Shown one piece after another: positions 33,313 to 42,863 of a stretch of 64,000 nt of DNA. How positions within the stretch are numbered: the first letter of the stretch is position 1; each line of letters starts with the position of its first letter. Under the pieces are notes generated by a model. The model searched no databases. It saw only the letters and a program-made list of their open reading frames with translations, and was not told where the DNA came from. The DNA comes from CALXVA01 sp944393025 (GTDB lineage Bacteria > Bacillota > Clostridia > TANB77 > CAG-508). Location: contig OZ007016.1 in the NCBI GenBank assembly GCA_963931445.1, positions 1-64,000 on the forward strand. The letters run 5' to 3'. The translations under genes and the position numbers were made by a program.

Positions 33313-34073
33313 TGAATAATATAGAATATTTAGATAAAATTGTAGAAGTAAAAATTGATAGACCTATAGGAAGTTGTCATCCAAATTATCCAGATCATAT
33401 TTATCTAGTAAATTATGGATATGTTCCAAGTACAATAAGTGGAGATGGTGAAGAATTAGATTGTTATGTATTAGGAGAATATAAACCATTGAAAGAGTAT
33501 AAAGGGAAGTGTCTTGCAGTAATACATAGATTAGATGACAACGATGATAAATTAATTATAGCTCCAGAAAATAAAACTTTTACTAATAACGAAATAAAAT
33601 TACTAACAGATTTTCAAGAAAAATTTTATACAAGTGAAATAATTAGAAGTTCAAATTATTTAGAATTTAATAAAAACATACCTGAATTATCTGTCACTAA
33701 TTTAGAAAATAGTTTAAAATTTTATAAAACTGCTGGATTTAAACTTGAATATGATAGACCAGAAAACAAATTTGCATTTATAAGTTTAGGTGAAATTCAA
33801 TTTATGCTACAGGAATTTTCTATTACTGATAAATGGAATATTGCCCCTATTACCTATCCTTTTGGTAATGGAATAAACTTTCAGTTAGAGGTGAATAATA
33901 TAGGAGACATATATAGTAATTTAAAAAATGCAAATTATGAAATAACATTTGATATTGAAGAAAATTGGTATAGACAAGATAATAAATTATTAGGTAATAA
34001 AGAATTTTTAGTACAAGATCCTGATGGATATTTATTAAGATTTTCAGAAGATTTAGGAGAAAGGAAAATTTAA
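33312..34073 (+). CDS. Inorganic pyrophosphatase-like/glyoxalase (VOC) fusion
   Basis: A 253-residue fusion. Residues ~1-115 resemble short type I-like inorganic pyrophosphatases (VKIDRPIGSCHPNYPDHIY, NYGYVPSTISGDGEELDCYV, IHRLDDNDDKLIIAPEN). Residues ~120-253 form a VOC/bleomycin-resistance domain (LSVTNLENSLKFYKTAGFKL ... EFLVQDPDGYLLRFSEDLGE). AGGAGG precedes the ATG at 33312 (TTG at 33309 rejected). VOC proteins of this type often confer resistance by sequestering drugs; why it would be joined to a pyrophosphatase is unclear. Confidence 0.75.
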   Translation: MNNIEYLDKIVEVKIDRPIGSCHPNYPDHIYLVNYGYVPSTISGDGEELDCYVLGEYKPLKEYKGKCLAVIHRLDDNDDKLIIAPENKTFTNNEIKLLTDFQEKFYTSEIIRSSNYLEFNKNIPELSVTNLENSLKFYKTAGFKLEYDRPENKFAFISLGEIQFMLQEFSITDKWNIAPITYPFGNGINFQLEVNNIGDIYSNLKNANYEITFDIEENWYRQDNKLLGNKEFLVQDPDGYLLRFSEDLGERKI

Positions 34074-34075
34074 TT

Positions 34076-34840
34076 ATGCAAGATTTAGAATATAAAAGGT
34101 ATGAAGAAATTGGGAATTGGGATTTTTCAGATATAGAATATACTGTAGAACAAGATAGCGATTGGAATTTTTATAAAGAAATATCCCAATACTCTAAATC
34201 TAATTCTCTAATACTAGATTTAGGGACAGGCGGTGGAGAAAAAGCTTTAGCACAAATGCCAGATGTTGGAATGATAATTGCAACTGATTTTTCTCCTAAA
34301 ATGATTGAAACAGCTAATATAAATAAGAAAAATTATCCTGATAAAAAAATTAAATTTGTAACAATGGATAATCTTAATATGAAATTCCCTAATAATTTAT
34401 TTGATATTATAACAGCAAGACATACTATCATTGATGCTAAACAAATATATAATTGTTTATCTAATAATGGAATGTTGATTATTGAAGGAGTCGATAAATA
34501 TGATTGTTGGGAACTTAAAAAACTTTTCAATAGAGGTCAATCATTTAATGATGATATTTCAATCAGACAAAAAGATTACAATGATTTAAAAAGAGCTGGA
34601 TTTTCTGAAATAAATCTACAAGAAATAGTACAATATGAATATTATAAAACTGCAAATGACTTATTTGCTTTACTTCTTAAAACTCCTATTTTAAATAACT
34701 TTTCAGAATTAGATACTTCAAATAATACTCATAAAAATCAAATTGAATCCGATTTATTTAACCAATATATTTCTCAACATACTACAGATAAAGGGATAGA
34801 ATTAAAAAGAGTTTTATATGGAATAGTTGCTAAGAAATAA
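34076..34840 (+). CDS. Class I SAM-dependent methyltransferase
   Basis: A 254-residue methyltransferase. Motif I is ILDLGTGGGEKALAQ, followed by IIATDFSPKMIETA and the later strand FDIITARHTI. It resembles small-molecule or rRNA-modifying methyltransferases carried by mobile DNA; the substrate is not evident. It starts 2 bp after the fusion gene stop and 28 bp before the NUDIX gene, inside the enlarged cargo block. Confidence 0.8.
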   Translation: MQDLEYKRYEEIGNWDFSDIEYTVEQDSDWNFYKEISQYSKSNSLILDLGTGGGEKALAQMPDVGMIIATDFSPKMIETANINKKNYPDKKIKFVTMDNLNMKFPNNLFDIITARHTIIDAKQIYNCLSNNGMLIIEGVDKYDCWELKKLFNRGQSFNDDISIRQKDYNDLKRAGFSEINLQEIVQYEYYKTANDLFALLLKTPILNNFSELDTSNNTHKNQIESDLFNQYISQHTTDKGIELKRVLYGIVAKK

Positions 34841-34868
34841 CTAATTATTAATAAATAAGGAGGTCCTT

Positions 34869-35291
34869 ATGGACAAATTTAAAGAAATAAGACCAATAGC
34901 CTTAGGTCTTGCTATCAAAAACAATAAGCTACTAGTTTCAGAAGGTTTTGACAAAGTAAAAAACGAAACATTTTACAGATGTTTAGGTGGAGGTATCGAG
35001 TTTTTAGAAAAAGGTGAAGAAGCTTTAAAACGTGAGTTTTTGGAAGAAATCAATATTGATATTACAGTTAAAGATTTTTTAGGAATATCTGAAAATATCT
35101 TTACATATCAAGGAAAAAATGCTCATGAATTAATTTTATTTTATTCAATTGATATATCTGATGATAATTATCAAGAAGAATATAAAGTAATAGATGATCA
35201 TGGCGAAACTCTTGCAAAATGGTTAGATATTGAAGAATTTAAAAAGAAAAATAAAATTTTATATCCTGCAGAAGTGTTTAAGTATCTTTAA
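34869..35291 (+). CDS. NUDIX hydrolase, duplicate copy
   Basis: A 140-residue protein nearly identical to 30637-31059 (box GGGIEFLEKGEEALKREFLE). AAGGAGG precedes the ATG. It closes the second cargo block. Two genes stand between it and the GNAT copy, where the first block has none. Confidence 0.85.
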   Translation: MDKFKEIRPIALGLAIKNNKLLVSEGFDKVKNETFYRCLGGGIEFLEKGEEALKREFLEEINIDITVKDFLGISENIFTYQGKNAHELILFYSIDISDDNYQEEYKVIDDHGETLAKWLDIEEFKKKNKILYPAEVFKYL

Positions 35292-35345
35292 TTAAATCTA
35301 TATAAAAATATTGCCATACTTATATTTATAAAAGATTAATATCAT

Positions 35346-35396
35346 AAAATGTACAGAACCCAAAGACTTTTCAATTTCTTGGTTTCTGTACATTTT
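35346..35396. terminator. Bidirectional terminator
   Basis: AAAATGTACAGAA pairs with TTCTGTACATTTT over a ~25-nt loop that contains further CCAA/TTGG pairing. It ends the NUDIX gene (plus) and the DUF4190-like gene (minus), and marks the border between cargo and chromosome-like genes. Confidence 0.8.
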
Positions 35397-35419
35397 AGTA
35401 CTATATTTATTTTTTATCT

Positions 35420-35677
35420 TCATATATTCGATAATATAATCATTAATGCTAAACTCATGTATATAAATGCAAATATTGCAAAACCTATTATTCCTAATAT
35501 AAATCCTGCTTTTCCTAATCCGCTTCCCACTTTTTTTATTGATTTTGATCCAAACACTATTGCTAATATTGAACTTGGTATATTTATGTACCAAAATAAT
35601 GCACTACATATTGATATTATTCCTAAAACTAATGATGCTATCCCTAAAGATGATTTTTGCTTACTCTCCATTTCCAT
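35420..35677 (-). CDS. DUF4190-like small membrane protein
   Basis: An 85-residue protein with two membrane helices (SLGIASLVLGIISICSALFW and GKAGFILGIIGFAIFAFIY) around the SILAIVFGSKSIKK turn typical of DUF4190 proteins. The ATG at 35677 is nine bases after AAGGGGG; the ATG at 35686 abuts that site. It directly follows the beta-propeller gene stop and is probably in its operon. Confidence 0.75.
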   Translation of the reverse strand: MEMESKQKSSLGIASLVLGIISICSALFWYINIPSSILAIVFGSKSIKKVGSGLGKAGFILGIIGFAIFAFIYMSLALMIILSNI

Positions 35678-35678
35678 A

Positions 35679-37673
35679 TTATTCATCCCCCTTTATATTT
35701 AATTCACTTAATAATTTTAATGTATCTAAATCATTTACTTTTATTTTATCTTCTGAAACAGTATATAAATTATTATCAATATATACACCTCTTAATAATT
35801 TGCTAAAACTTTTTGTTGAATAATAATATGCTGGATAATTTTCATTTTCGTGTGTAATTACACCTTTTTTATTAAATCCATCTTCTAAATTAATATTAAA
35901 TACAATATACCCTTCTGAAACATAATTTTTTTGCCTTGCAGTATATGAACTTATAAGAGATGAATATGTAGTAAAATTGTCAGTTATTTCAAAATCTTGT
36001 GCTAAATTATTTACTGGAATTGCAATTAATTCTTTTTCTTTTGAAAATAACAAAGCTTTTGGATTTGTTAATATTGCTGATGTTGTCCTAGAATCTCCTA
36101 TTACTGTACTTGATAATTGAATAGGATTATTTACATTTGATACATCAAATAGGGCCATTTTCATACCCACTATTTTAGAAGTTGTTGAAATAACCCTTCC
36201 ATTTATATCTCTATATACTTGTTCTTTAGTTTCCATTCCTATACCTATAATATGATTTTCATCATAAGGATGAAGATATGTGCTATAACCTGGTATTTTT
36301 AATTCTCCTAATACTTGTGGCTTAGAAGGATCTGATAAATCTATAACAAATAACGGATCTATAGTTTTGTATGTTACTAAATAAGCCTTATTGCCAATAA
36401 ATCTAGATGAATACATTGTTTCTCCTTTAGCTAGATTTGAAGTTTTTCCTATTTCATTTAATTTTTCATCAAAAACCACTACTCTAGAACCGTCACTATC
36501 ATAAACAGCTAACCTTAATGTATTATTATATTCATCAACTGAATATTGATTTATGGTTTTTCCTTTAACTTTATTTTTACAACTATATTCTATTGTTCCA
36601 TTATCTTTAAAATCAAATTTATATATTTGTGTATAATAACCACTTTCTTCTTCATCTTCATATATAAATGGACCTATTGCTCCTGCTAATCCAAATAATG
36701 ATTTTATTGGTGGCACTCCATAACTTCCTTCATATTTTTGGTTTAATAAATATATACTATTTTCTGAAACATATGCATTTGATACATCTATTAAATATGA
36801 GTTTACATTTGCATCATTTTCTATATTATTTAAATCTACCATAGCAATTATTGTTTGCGTGTTTGTTTCTATTTCTTTAAATCGTTTTATATTGTCTAAT
36901 CCAATTTCTTTTTGGTTCCAATTTTCTTCATATGTAGTAATAATGTCATCGTCTTCTTCCCTTAATTTTCCATTAGAAATTATGTATAACTTATTATCTA
37001 TACATCTTGATGTATAATAACCTTCATAAAGTTTAATTTTCTTTACTTGTACGGGTTGTTCTTTATTTGTAGTATCATATATATTTATAATCGTATTATT
37101 TTTGTTATAAATATAAAGAATTCCTCCTGTTTTAACTTCCTCTGATATTATTATTAATTTATTATCATAAATTAATAAATCTTCTGGTATTCCACCATCA
37201 TCTAATTCTATTGTAGAACTAATTTTAATTTCATTTGGATTTACTACATTTGTTATTACCACTTTAGTTCCAGATATTGAATAAATATAGTTTCCATCTG
37301 TTTTTATTATATCTGCTTCATCTACATTTTCTACTTGTATGTTTGTAGTAGAATAATCTTTTGAACCTGATGTAGTTGATTCACTTGCAGATATTAAACC
37401 ATCAACTGTATCGAAACTATTAGTAATTTTACTTGCATCCATAATACTATTATAAGTATTATTTGCAAAAAAGCTAAAAGGCATTGTTAAAACATTAATA
37501 AAAATATTTTTTGTTCCATCAATTTTACCTTCATAAATATTTTTTAATTCCTTTTCCGACTTAATAGATACAAGTTCTGATTTACTATTATTTAAATAAT
37601 AAATCACGCCAGTAATAATAGCTAGTATTATAAGTAAACAAATAATAATTTTTGCTAATTTACTTTTTTTCAT
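35679..37673 (-). CDS. Secreted beta-propeller domain protein
   Basis: A 664-residue protein with an N-terminal signal anchor (IIICLLIILAIITGVIYYL). The family signature TNIQVENVDEADIIKTDGNY (about 110-130) begins a long propeller with repeated DxSDPSKP / VDLSDP-like blades (LFVIDLSDPSKPQVLGELKI). It belongs to the Beta_propel family of Firmicute and archaeal surface proteins, exported and membrane-tethered. Function is unknown; possibly adhesion or envelope sensing. It is transcribed with the DUF4190-like gene. Confidence 0.85.
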   Translation of the reverse strand: MKKSKLAKIIICLLIILAIITGVIYYLNNSKSELVSIKSEKELKNIYEGKIDGTKNIFINVLTMPFSFFANNTYNSIMDASKITNSFDTVDGLISASESTTSGSKDYSTTNIQVENVDEADIIKTDGNYIYSISGTKVVITNVVNPNEIKISSTIELDDGGIPEDLLIYDNKLIIISEEVKTGGILYIYNKNNTIINIYDTTNKEQPVQVKKIKLYEGYYTSRCIDNKLYIISNGKLREEDDDIITTYEENWNQKEIGLDNIKRFKEIETNTQTIIAMVDLNNIENDANVNSYLIDVSNAYVSENSIYLLNQKYEGSYGVPPIKSLFGLAGAIGPFIYEDEEESGYYTQIYKFDFKDNGTIEYSCKNKVKGKTINQYSVDEYNNTLRLAVYDSDGSRVVVFDEKLNEIGKTSNLAKGETMYSSRFIGNKAYLVTYKTIDPLFVIDLSDPSKPQVLGELKIPGYSTYLHPYDENHIIGIGMETKEQVYRDINGRVISTTSKIVGMKMALFDVSNVNNPIQLSSTVIGDSRTTSAILTNPKALLFSKEKELIAIPVNNLAQDFEITDNFTTYSSLISSYTARQKNYVSEGYIVFNINLEDGFNKKGVITHENENYPAYYYSTKSFSKLLRGVYIDNNLYTVSEDKIKVNDLDTLKLLSELNIKGDE

Positions 37674-37747
37674 TTAACTCCCCTCCTATAATTTGAATAT
37701 AGCATATAACTGAAAAAAAGTAAATAATAAAACAGCTTAAATAAAAA

Positions 37748-37773
37748 GAAACAATATTTTCAAATATTGCTTC
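37748..37773 (-). terminator. Terminator after the HNH gene
   Basis: GAAACAATATTT pairs with AAATATTGCTTC over a short loop, 48 bp past the stop of the minus-strand gene at 37821. Confidence 0.6.
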
Positions 37774-37820
37774 TAAATTTGTTTTAAAATAAAAATATAT
37801 CTTCTATTTTTTTAATTAAT

Positions 37821-39023
37821 TTATTTACTAAATCTAGTTGTATGTTTCAATAAATATTGTTGCATGTTTGAATTAAAATCAAAATCATTAATTTTAAACC
37901 CTAAAAAATTTTCACCTTTTGGTATTTTTTCATCATTAAAAAAGTATCCTTGTGTAATTGAATTTTTTATGTATTCAATTTGATTTTTATTTAATGTATC
38001 TGAAGCATATAAATATCTTTCTTTAAAATAAATTAATAAATAATCAAATAATAAGTGGTGATTTGCACATAACCAAATTCCATTGTCTGCATCAACAATC
38101 TGATTTGTCTTTTCTTCTTCACTAACTGAAGAATGTAATATATCTGTTGAGCTATAAATATGTGCTCCTTGTATAACTTTTTCAATATCACATCCACATA
38201 AATAACATTTCTTTTCCTTATATTTTTGCAATAAATTATAATGAAACAACCTTGTATTTCTTTTAGCAATAACTCTTTCATCATTACTTTCAAAATCCAT
38301 TCTGTCATCATTTAGTTCAACACCAATATTTTCTAAAATATATCTGTTTGCAGGATCAATATCTGCTAAATGATTTTTATCTGTTTCATTAACATTATAT
38401 AACTTTATATTTTTACCTGGTACTAATCTAGATAACGCTAGGCAAATTGCTGTAGTTTCTCTTCCATTTGCTCCATAACTTTTACCATATACAGAAATTT
38501 CATCATCATTTTCTTCAAATGTTGTTGAATTATTACTCGAATTTCGTTTGCTTAAACTTAGTCTATATGTACGCATTTGTTTATAATCGTTAAAAGGAGT
38601 AGTATAGTCAAATAATATAGCTTTTTCTGAAACTTTTACCTTATCTAAATTTAAAATTTTTATTCCTCCTGTTAGTAATAATTTATATGAAAAAATAGCA
38701 AATGGAGGATGTGAAGTAGAAAAATCTCTAATGTAATATTCAAATGTTTTTTTAGGATTTTTCTCTTCTAAATAATGCTGATATGCTGAAGGAAAGTTTT
38801 GAAGAATAAAAGCATTTCTACTTTCACTTGCAATTTTTCTACTTAGGCAAATATATTTTATTGTATCAGCTATCTTTAGTTTTATGTATTGTCCTGAATT
38901 ATGCCCTCTAAAATCCTCTTTAACTATAAAATCCACATTTCCTATTGATCTATTTACTATATCTTTATATTCATCTTTAGATATGTCTCCTAATAAATGT
39001 GTAGGAACAAATAGTTCGACCAT
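37821..39023 (-). CDS. HNH restriction endonuclease
   Basis: A 400-residue protein with a C-terminal HNH domain: CYLCGCDIEKVIQGAHIYS (first zinc Cys pair and His), then DADNGIWLCANHHLLFD. The N-terminal ~270 residues probably recognise DNA and include GKSYGANGRETTAICLALSR. It begins 1 bp past the stop of a double adenine methyltransferase, so the pair forms a type II restriction-modification system. It cuts unmodified incoming DNA; the recognition sequence cannot be read from the protein. Confidence 0.85.
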   Translation of the reverse strand: MVELFVPTHLLGDISKDEYKDIVNRSIGNVDFIVKEDFRGHNSGQYIKLKIADTIKYICLSRKIASESRNAFILQNFPSAYQHYLEEKNPKKTFEYYIRDFSTSHPPFAIFSYKLLLTGGIKILNLDKVKVSEKAILFDYTTPFNDYKQMRTYRLSLSKRNSSNNSTTFEENDDEISVYGKSYGANGRETTAICLALSRLVPGKNIKLYNVNETDKNHLADIDPANRYILENIGVELNDDRMDFESNDERVIAKRNTRLFHYNLLQKYKEKKCYLCGCDIEKVIQGAHIYSSTDILHSSVSEEEKTNQIVDADNGIWLCANHHLLFDYLLIYFKERYLYASDTLNKNQIEYIKNSITQGYFFNDEKIPKGENFLGFKINDFDFNSNMQQYLLKHTTRFSK

Positions 39024-39024
39024 T

Positions 39025-40881
39025 TTATTTCACCTCATAATTAATAACTATTATCTCATTTCTATTTTTTCTTGCTTTTCCTTGGTATTCTATAATTTTA
39101 TATTTGTTTTCTTGTATCCATTTTTTCAAAATATTATTACTTTTTCCTTTAAACTCTAAAATATTAGACAACATAAATTTTACAGATTTATCATCAAGTT
39201 TCTTTAAAAAATTAAGTAACCTAATTTCATCACTTTCGTTCCAACCATTAAATCCTCTTTTACCATCATTATAACTACCTAATGTAATTAAATATGGTGG
39301 ATCGCAATATACAAATGTATCTTTATTTATGTATTCTTCTACTTTTTCAAAATCTTTTGAAAGAAAAATAACATTTTTTTCTTTTAATCTTCTACAAAAA
39401 GAAATTATTTTTTCTAAAATACAATCATTATACCCTGCCTGACCAACTGGATTATTATATCCATATGAGGAATTAAATCTAATTTGTTGTTGATAACCAA
39501 ATAATATTAGTAAATATAATAATTTTGGATCTCGATTATCTATTGGCATATTATTATACAATTCTCTTATTTTTAAATATTGTTCTTTAGCTCCTTTTTC
39601 AAGCTTATATTTCTTTATCATTTTTTCAATATATTTATATAGTTCAATGGTGTCAATATCTCTAAACATTTCTAAAAGTTCTCTAACCTTAAAGTTACAA
39701 TCATTGTATACAGTTTGTTCAGCATTAAAATTTATACCTACATTAAAACCTCCGCCAAATAAATCAATCATTCTCTTATAATTTTTTGGTGAATTATCTT
39801 TTAAGAACTGAACCATATCTGCTTTTCCTCCAATAAAATTTAATGGAGATGCATAATTAATATACTGTTTTTCTTTTTTTTCTACATAAAATAAATATTC
39901 ATAATGTTCTCCTTCTTTTTCTGCTTTTGAATTTAAATATTTTCTATATTTAATTTTAATAAATTTTAATGTTTCTGGTTTTCCATGTCTTTTAAGAACA
40001 CTTTCAATATATTCTTTAGACATAATTCCATCAGAACTATAACTTAATATAATATGCTTAAAATCAGCTCTTGCTATAATTTTTTCAAATTCAATTTCAG
40101 CATTTCCTTTTTTAGAAAAATCTGAAGTTTTATTTGACATATCTCTAGCACCAGTAACTCCTTTTATCTCAGGATTATCATACAATGCAATTGTTTCTAA
40201 TAAATGATATTGAACTGAATATTGATTTTTGGTATATGGCGGATCAATATATAATATATCTCCACTTATATCATTTATTAACTTTTCAGCTTCTTTATTA
40301 TAAACTTCATTTTCGAATTTACTGCTTTCTTTTTCCATTTCAATAGGAATAAATTTCATGGGTTTTACTGCTCTTGGATCCCATTTTTTTAAATATGCTC
40401 CATAAACACCGGCGACATTTGCAACTTTTGAAACAGATTCTAATAATGAAGCTATAAGATAATAATATTCATCATCATTTATCTTATCTTCTAAATGCCA
40501 TTTTTCAATTTTATTTCTTATAAAATCAATTCTCTGTGCATTTTCTTCGCTAAAATACATCCTTTCGCTATTTCCAGTTGAATAGTTTTCATATATAAAA
40601 CCCTTTAATAAATTTGTTTTATCATTAAATATTTCAAAAGGATCTTTCTCTAATTTTTCAAATTTTAAATTTGGAGTACAGAGTTTTGCTCTTGAAATAA
40701 CATATGACATATATAAATTATCATTTGATATTATTCTGTATTTATCTTTAAAATAATTTCCAACTGTTGCTGTTCCACTAAATAAATCACAGAATGTATA
40801 GTTTTCATTATTTAATCTTAAAGATTCTATTAAATTTTCAATTTCGTTTAGTATCTTTTGTTTATTACCAATATATCTCAT
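39025..40881 (-). CDS. Fused double Dam-class (D12) adenine methyltransferase
   Basis: A 618-residue protein with two complete D12-class N6-adenine methyltransferase domains. Domain 1 has MRYIGNKQKI, FCDLFSGTATVG and DILYIDPPYTKNQY. Domain 2, from ~residue 325, has PLNFIGGKADMVQFL, MIDLFGGGFNVG and VYCDPPYLITLG. Fusions of this kind modify both strands of an asymmetric site, as in M.FokI. It is coupled to the HNH endonuclease downstream. Its size is close to that of known fused enzymes, and both DPPY motifs are intact. Confidence 0.9.
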   Translation of the reverse strand: MRYIGNKQKILNEIENLIESLRLNNENYTFCDLFSGTATVGNYFKDKYRIISNDNLYMSYVISRAKLCTPNLKFEKLEKDPFEIFNDKTNLLKGFIYENYSTGNSERMYFSEENAQRIDFIRNKIEKWHLEDKINDDEYYYLIASLLESVSKVANVAGVYGAYLKKWDPRAVKPMKFIPIEMEKESSKFENEVYNKEAEKLINDISGDILYIDPPYTKNQYSVQYHLLETIALYDNPEIKGVTGARDMSNKTSDFSKKGNAEIEFEKIIARADFKHIILSYSSDGIMSKEYIESVLKRHGKPETLKFIKIKYRKYLNSKAEKEGEHYEYLFYVEKKEKQYINYASPLNFIGGKADMVQFLKDNSPKNYKRMIDLFGGGFNVGINFNAEQTVYNDCNFKVRELLEMFRDIDTIELYKYIEKMIKKYKLEKGAKEQYLKIRELYNNMPIDNRDPKLLYLLILFGYQQQIRFNSSYGYNNPVGQAGYNDCILEKIISFCRRLKEKNVIFLSKDFEKVEEYINKDTFVYCDPPYLITLGSYNDGKRGFNGWNESDEIRLLNFLKKLDDKSVKFMLSNILEFKGKSNNILKKWIQENKYKIIEYQGKARKNRNEIIVINYEVK

Positions 40882-40958
40882 TTATTACACCTTTTCTTAA
40901 AATTCATTATAATATATTTCTGTATTTGTTATATCATATATTACATTTTTTCTCAACT

Positions 40959-40989
40959 AAAACAGCCTAAATATTACTTAAGCTGTTTT
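40959..40989. terminator. Terminator after the bile-salt hydrolase gene
   Basis: AAAACAGC pairs with GCTGTTTT over a 15-nt loop, 8 bp past the minus-strand stop at 40997. Confidence 0.65.
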
Positions 40990-40996
40990 ACACTTT

Positions 40997-41971
40997 TTAA
41001 TTTAAATTATTTATACTTTGTTGCACTGGTAATTCATATATTTCTAATTCATCTGAATTCATATTTTTTTCATTAAATGATACTGCATTTATTTGGTTAT
41101 TATAATATGTTTTAAAATAATATATTCCCTTAGTTGAATTAATGCATGAAGAATATGTTGTCATATCTAATTTATTTTCTTTTGTAACTACTGTTCCTTT
41201 TATCATTGATACTGAATCTAGAATATGAAAAAACTGTGATATTGTTTCTTCTTCACTAACACATTCTACTGAATTTAGCTTATTAAATACTGCTCTTACA
41301 AATCTGGATGGTGGAGTTACATCTCCAGGTAGTCCTACCATACTTATTCCTTGTCCATATACATTTAATTTAATTTTGTCTGAAAATCTATTTGCAGGGA
41401 AATCTGATGAAATATTCATATAATTACTAACATTAAGTTCATGATAATAAAATGGTGGATTATTTGTTAATACCCCATATGGGTTATCATATATTTTTAA
41501 TCCTTCTTCCATTTGCTCTAATACAATACAGTCATTTTTATCACTAATCATCCAATGTAATTGTGCTGATGGCATTTTTTCATTAAATTTTTCGTCAGTT
41601 ATATTTAGTTTATTTAACTCTTTTTTTAGTTCAGAAACTTTTGAAAAGTTACCTAAAATCCATGGTATTAATTCAAATGATGCTATATTTGTATAGTTTT
41701 CTTTTTCTTTTTTATATACTGCATTATCTGGAAAATATAATCCTGCTATACATAATCCTTTTTCATTTGTAGCATCTGCATATAATGGGTAATTGTCTAC
41801 TACTGTTGCCATTCCAATAATAGCATATTTTAAATTAAAAATTGTATTGTTTTTTAATTTAAATTCATAATTTCTTGGAGTTACTATTACTTTTTCTCCA
41901 AAATTATATTCTAAATCTAAGTTTCTTCCAAAATAAAAATCTTTACTTTTAAATTCAATACAAGTGCACAT
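40997..41971 (-). CDS. Choloylglycine hydrolase / bile salt hydrolase
   Basis: A 324-residue Ntn-hydrolase. Cys2 becomes the N-terminal nucleophile after Met removal (MCTCIEF). Arg16 and Asp19 lie in FGRNLDLEYNFG. ATNEKGLCIAGLYFP supplies the conserved Asn region, LTNNPPFYYH the second Asn, and PSRFVRAVF the conserved Arg. These fit conjugated bile-salt hydrolases (penicillin V acylases are the main alternative). No signal peptide is seen, so it is cytoplasmic. The length is typical (315-330). It supports a gut habitat. It is a single gene with its own terminator. Confidence 0.85.
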   Translation of the reverse strand: MCTCIEFKSKDFYFGRNLDLEYNFGEKVIVTPRNYEFKLKNNTIFNLKYAIIGMATVVDNYPLYADATNEKGLCIAGLYFPDNAVYKKEKENYTNIASFELIPWILGNFSKVSELKKELNKLNITDEKFNEKMPSAQLHWMISDKNDCIVLEQMEEGLKIYDNPYGVLTNNPPFYYHELNVSNYMNISSDFPANRFSDKIKLNVYGQGISMVGLPGDVTPPSRFVRAVFNKLNSVECVSEEETISQFFHILDSVSMIKGTVVTKENKLDMTTYSSCINSTKGIYYFKTYYNNQINAVSFNEKNMNSDELEIYELPVQQSINNLN

Positions 41972-42020
41972 ATTTTTATTCTCCTTTATTATTTATATTT
42001 TTATAAGCTATACCATAAAC

Positions 42021-42788
42021 TTATATATCTATATCTAAACCAACTGGACAGTGATCACTTCCCATAATTTCTGAAAAAATATAACTTTCATTTATTTTAT
42101 CTTTTATTCTATCAGATACTATAAAATAATCTATTCTCCACCCTGCATTTTTCTCTCTTGCTTTAAACATATATGACCACCAAGTATATTTATCTGCTTT
42201 ATCTGGATATAAATATCTAAAACTATCAACAAAACCTGAATTTAATAATTCTGTCATTTTTTCTCTTTCTTCATCTGTAAAACCTGCATTTCTTCTATTT
42301 GTTTTAGGATTTTTTAAATCTATTTCTTTGTGTGCTACATTTAAATCTCCGCAAAGAATTACTGGTTTTTTCTTATTTAATTCTAAAAGATAATTTCTAA
42401 AATCCTCTTCCCAAATCATTCTATAATCTAATCTCTCTAACTCTCTTTTAGAGTTTGGCGTATAACAATTTACCATATAAAACTTCTCAAACTCTAATGT
42501 TATAACTCTTCCTTCTTTATCATGTTCTTCTATTCCTATTCCATATTTAATATTTACCGGTTCCTTTTTTGAAAAAATTGCCGTTCCTGAGTACCCTTTT
42601 TTTTCTGCACTATTCCAATACATTTTGTAACCATCAAAAATAGTATTTATTTTTTCTTCTAGTTGTTCTTCTTGCATCTTAGTTTCTTGAATACAAAAAA
42701 TATCCGCATTTATTCCTTTAAAAAATTCTTCAAAACCTTTATTTATTATTGCTCTTAGTCCATTTACATTCCATGATATTAATTTCAT
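42021..42788 (-). CDS. xth: Exodeoxyribonuclease III
   Basis: A 255-residue EEP-family AP endonuclease/3'-5' exonuclease. The motifs are WNVNGLRA, IFCIQETKMQ (metal-binding Glu), VILCGDLNVAHKEIDL (Asp/Asn), and IMGSDHCPVGLDI (Asp-His). It repairs abasic sites in the cytoplasm. It is well conserved and of typical length. Confidence 0.95.
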   Translation of the reverse strand: MKLISWNVNGLRAIINKGFEEFFKGINADIFCIQETKMQEEQLEEKINTIFDGYKMYWNSAEKKGYSGTAIFSKKEPVNIKYGIGIEEHDKEGRVITLEFEKFYMVNCYTPNSKRELERLDYRMIWEEDFRNYLLELNKKKPVILCGDLNVAHKEIDLKNPKTNRRNAGFTDEEREKMTELLNSGFVDSFRYLYPDKADKYTWWSYMFKAREKNAGWRIDYFIVSDRIKDKINESYIFSEIMGSDHCPVGLDIDI

Positions 42789-42804
42789 CTTTCCCTCCTA
42801 AAAC

Positions 42805-42838
42805 AAAAAGGAGATAGTTTCCCATCTCCTCCATTTTA
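42805..42838 (-). terminator. Terminator between the wall-hydrolase and xth genes
   Basis: GGAGAT pairs with ATCTCC over an 8-nt loop, followed on the minus strand by TTTTTGTTTT. It follows the stop at 42864 and sits just before the xth ribosome site. Confidence 0.75.
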
Positions 42839-42863
42839 TTTTGCTTTTATATTATTTTTTATC

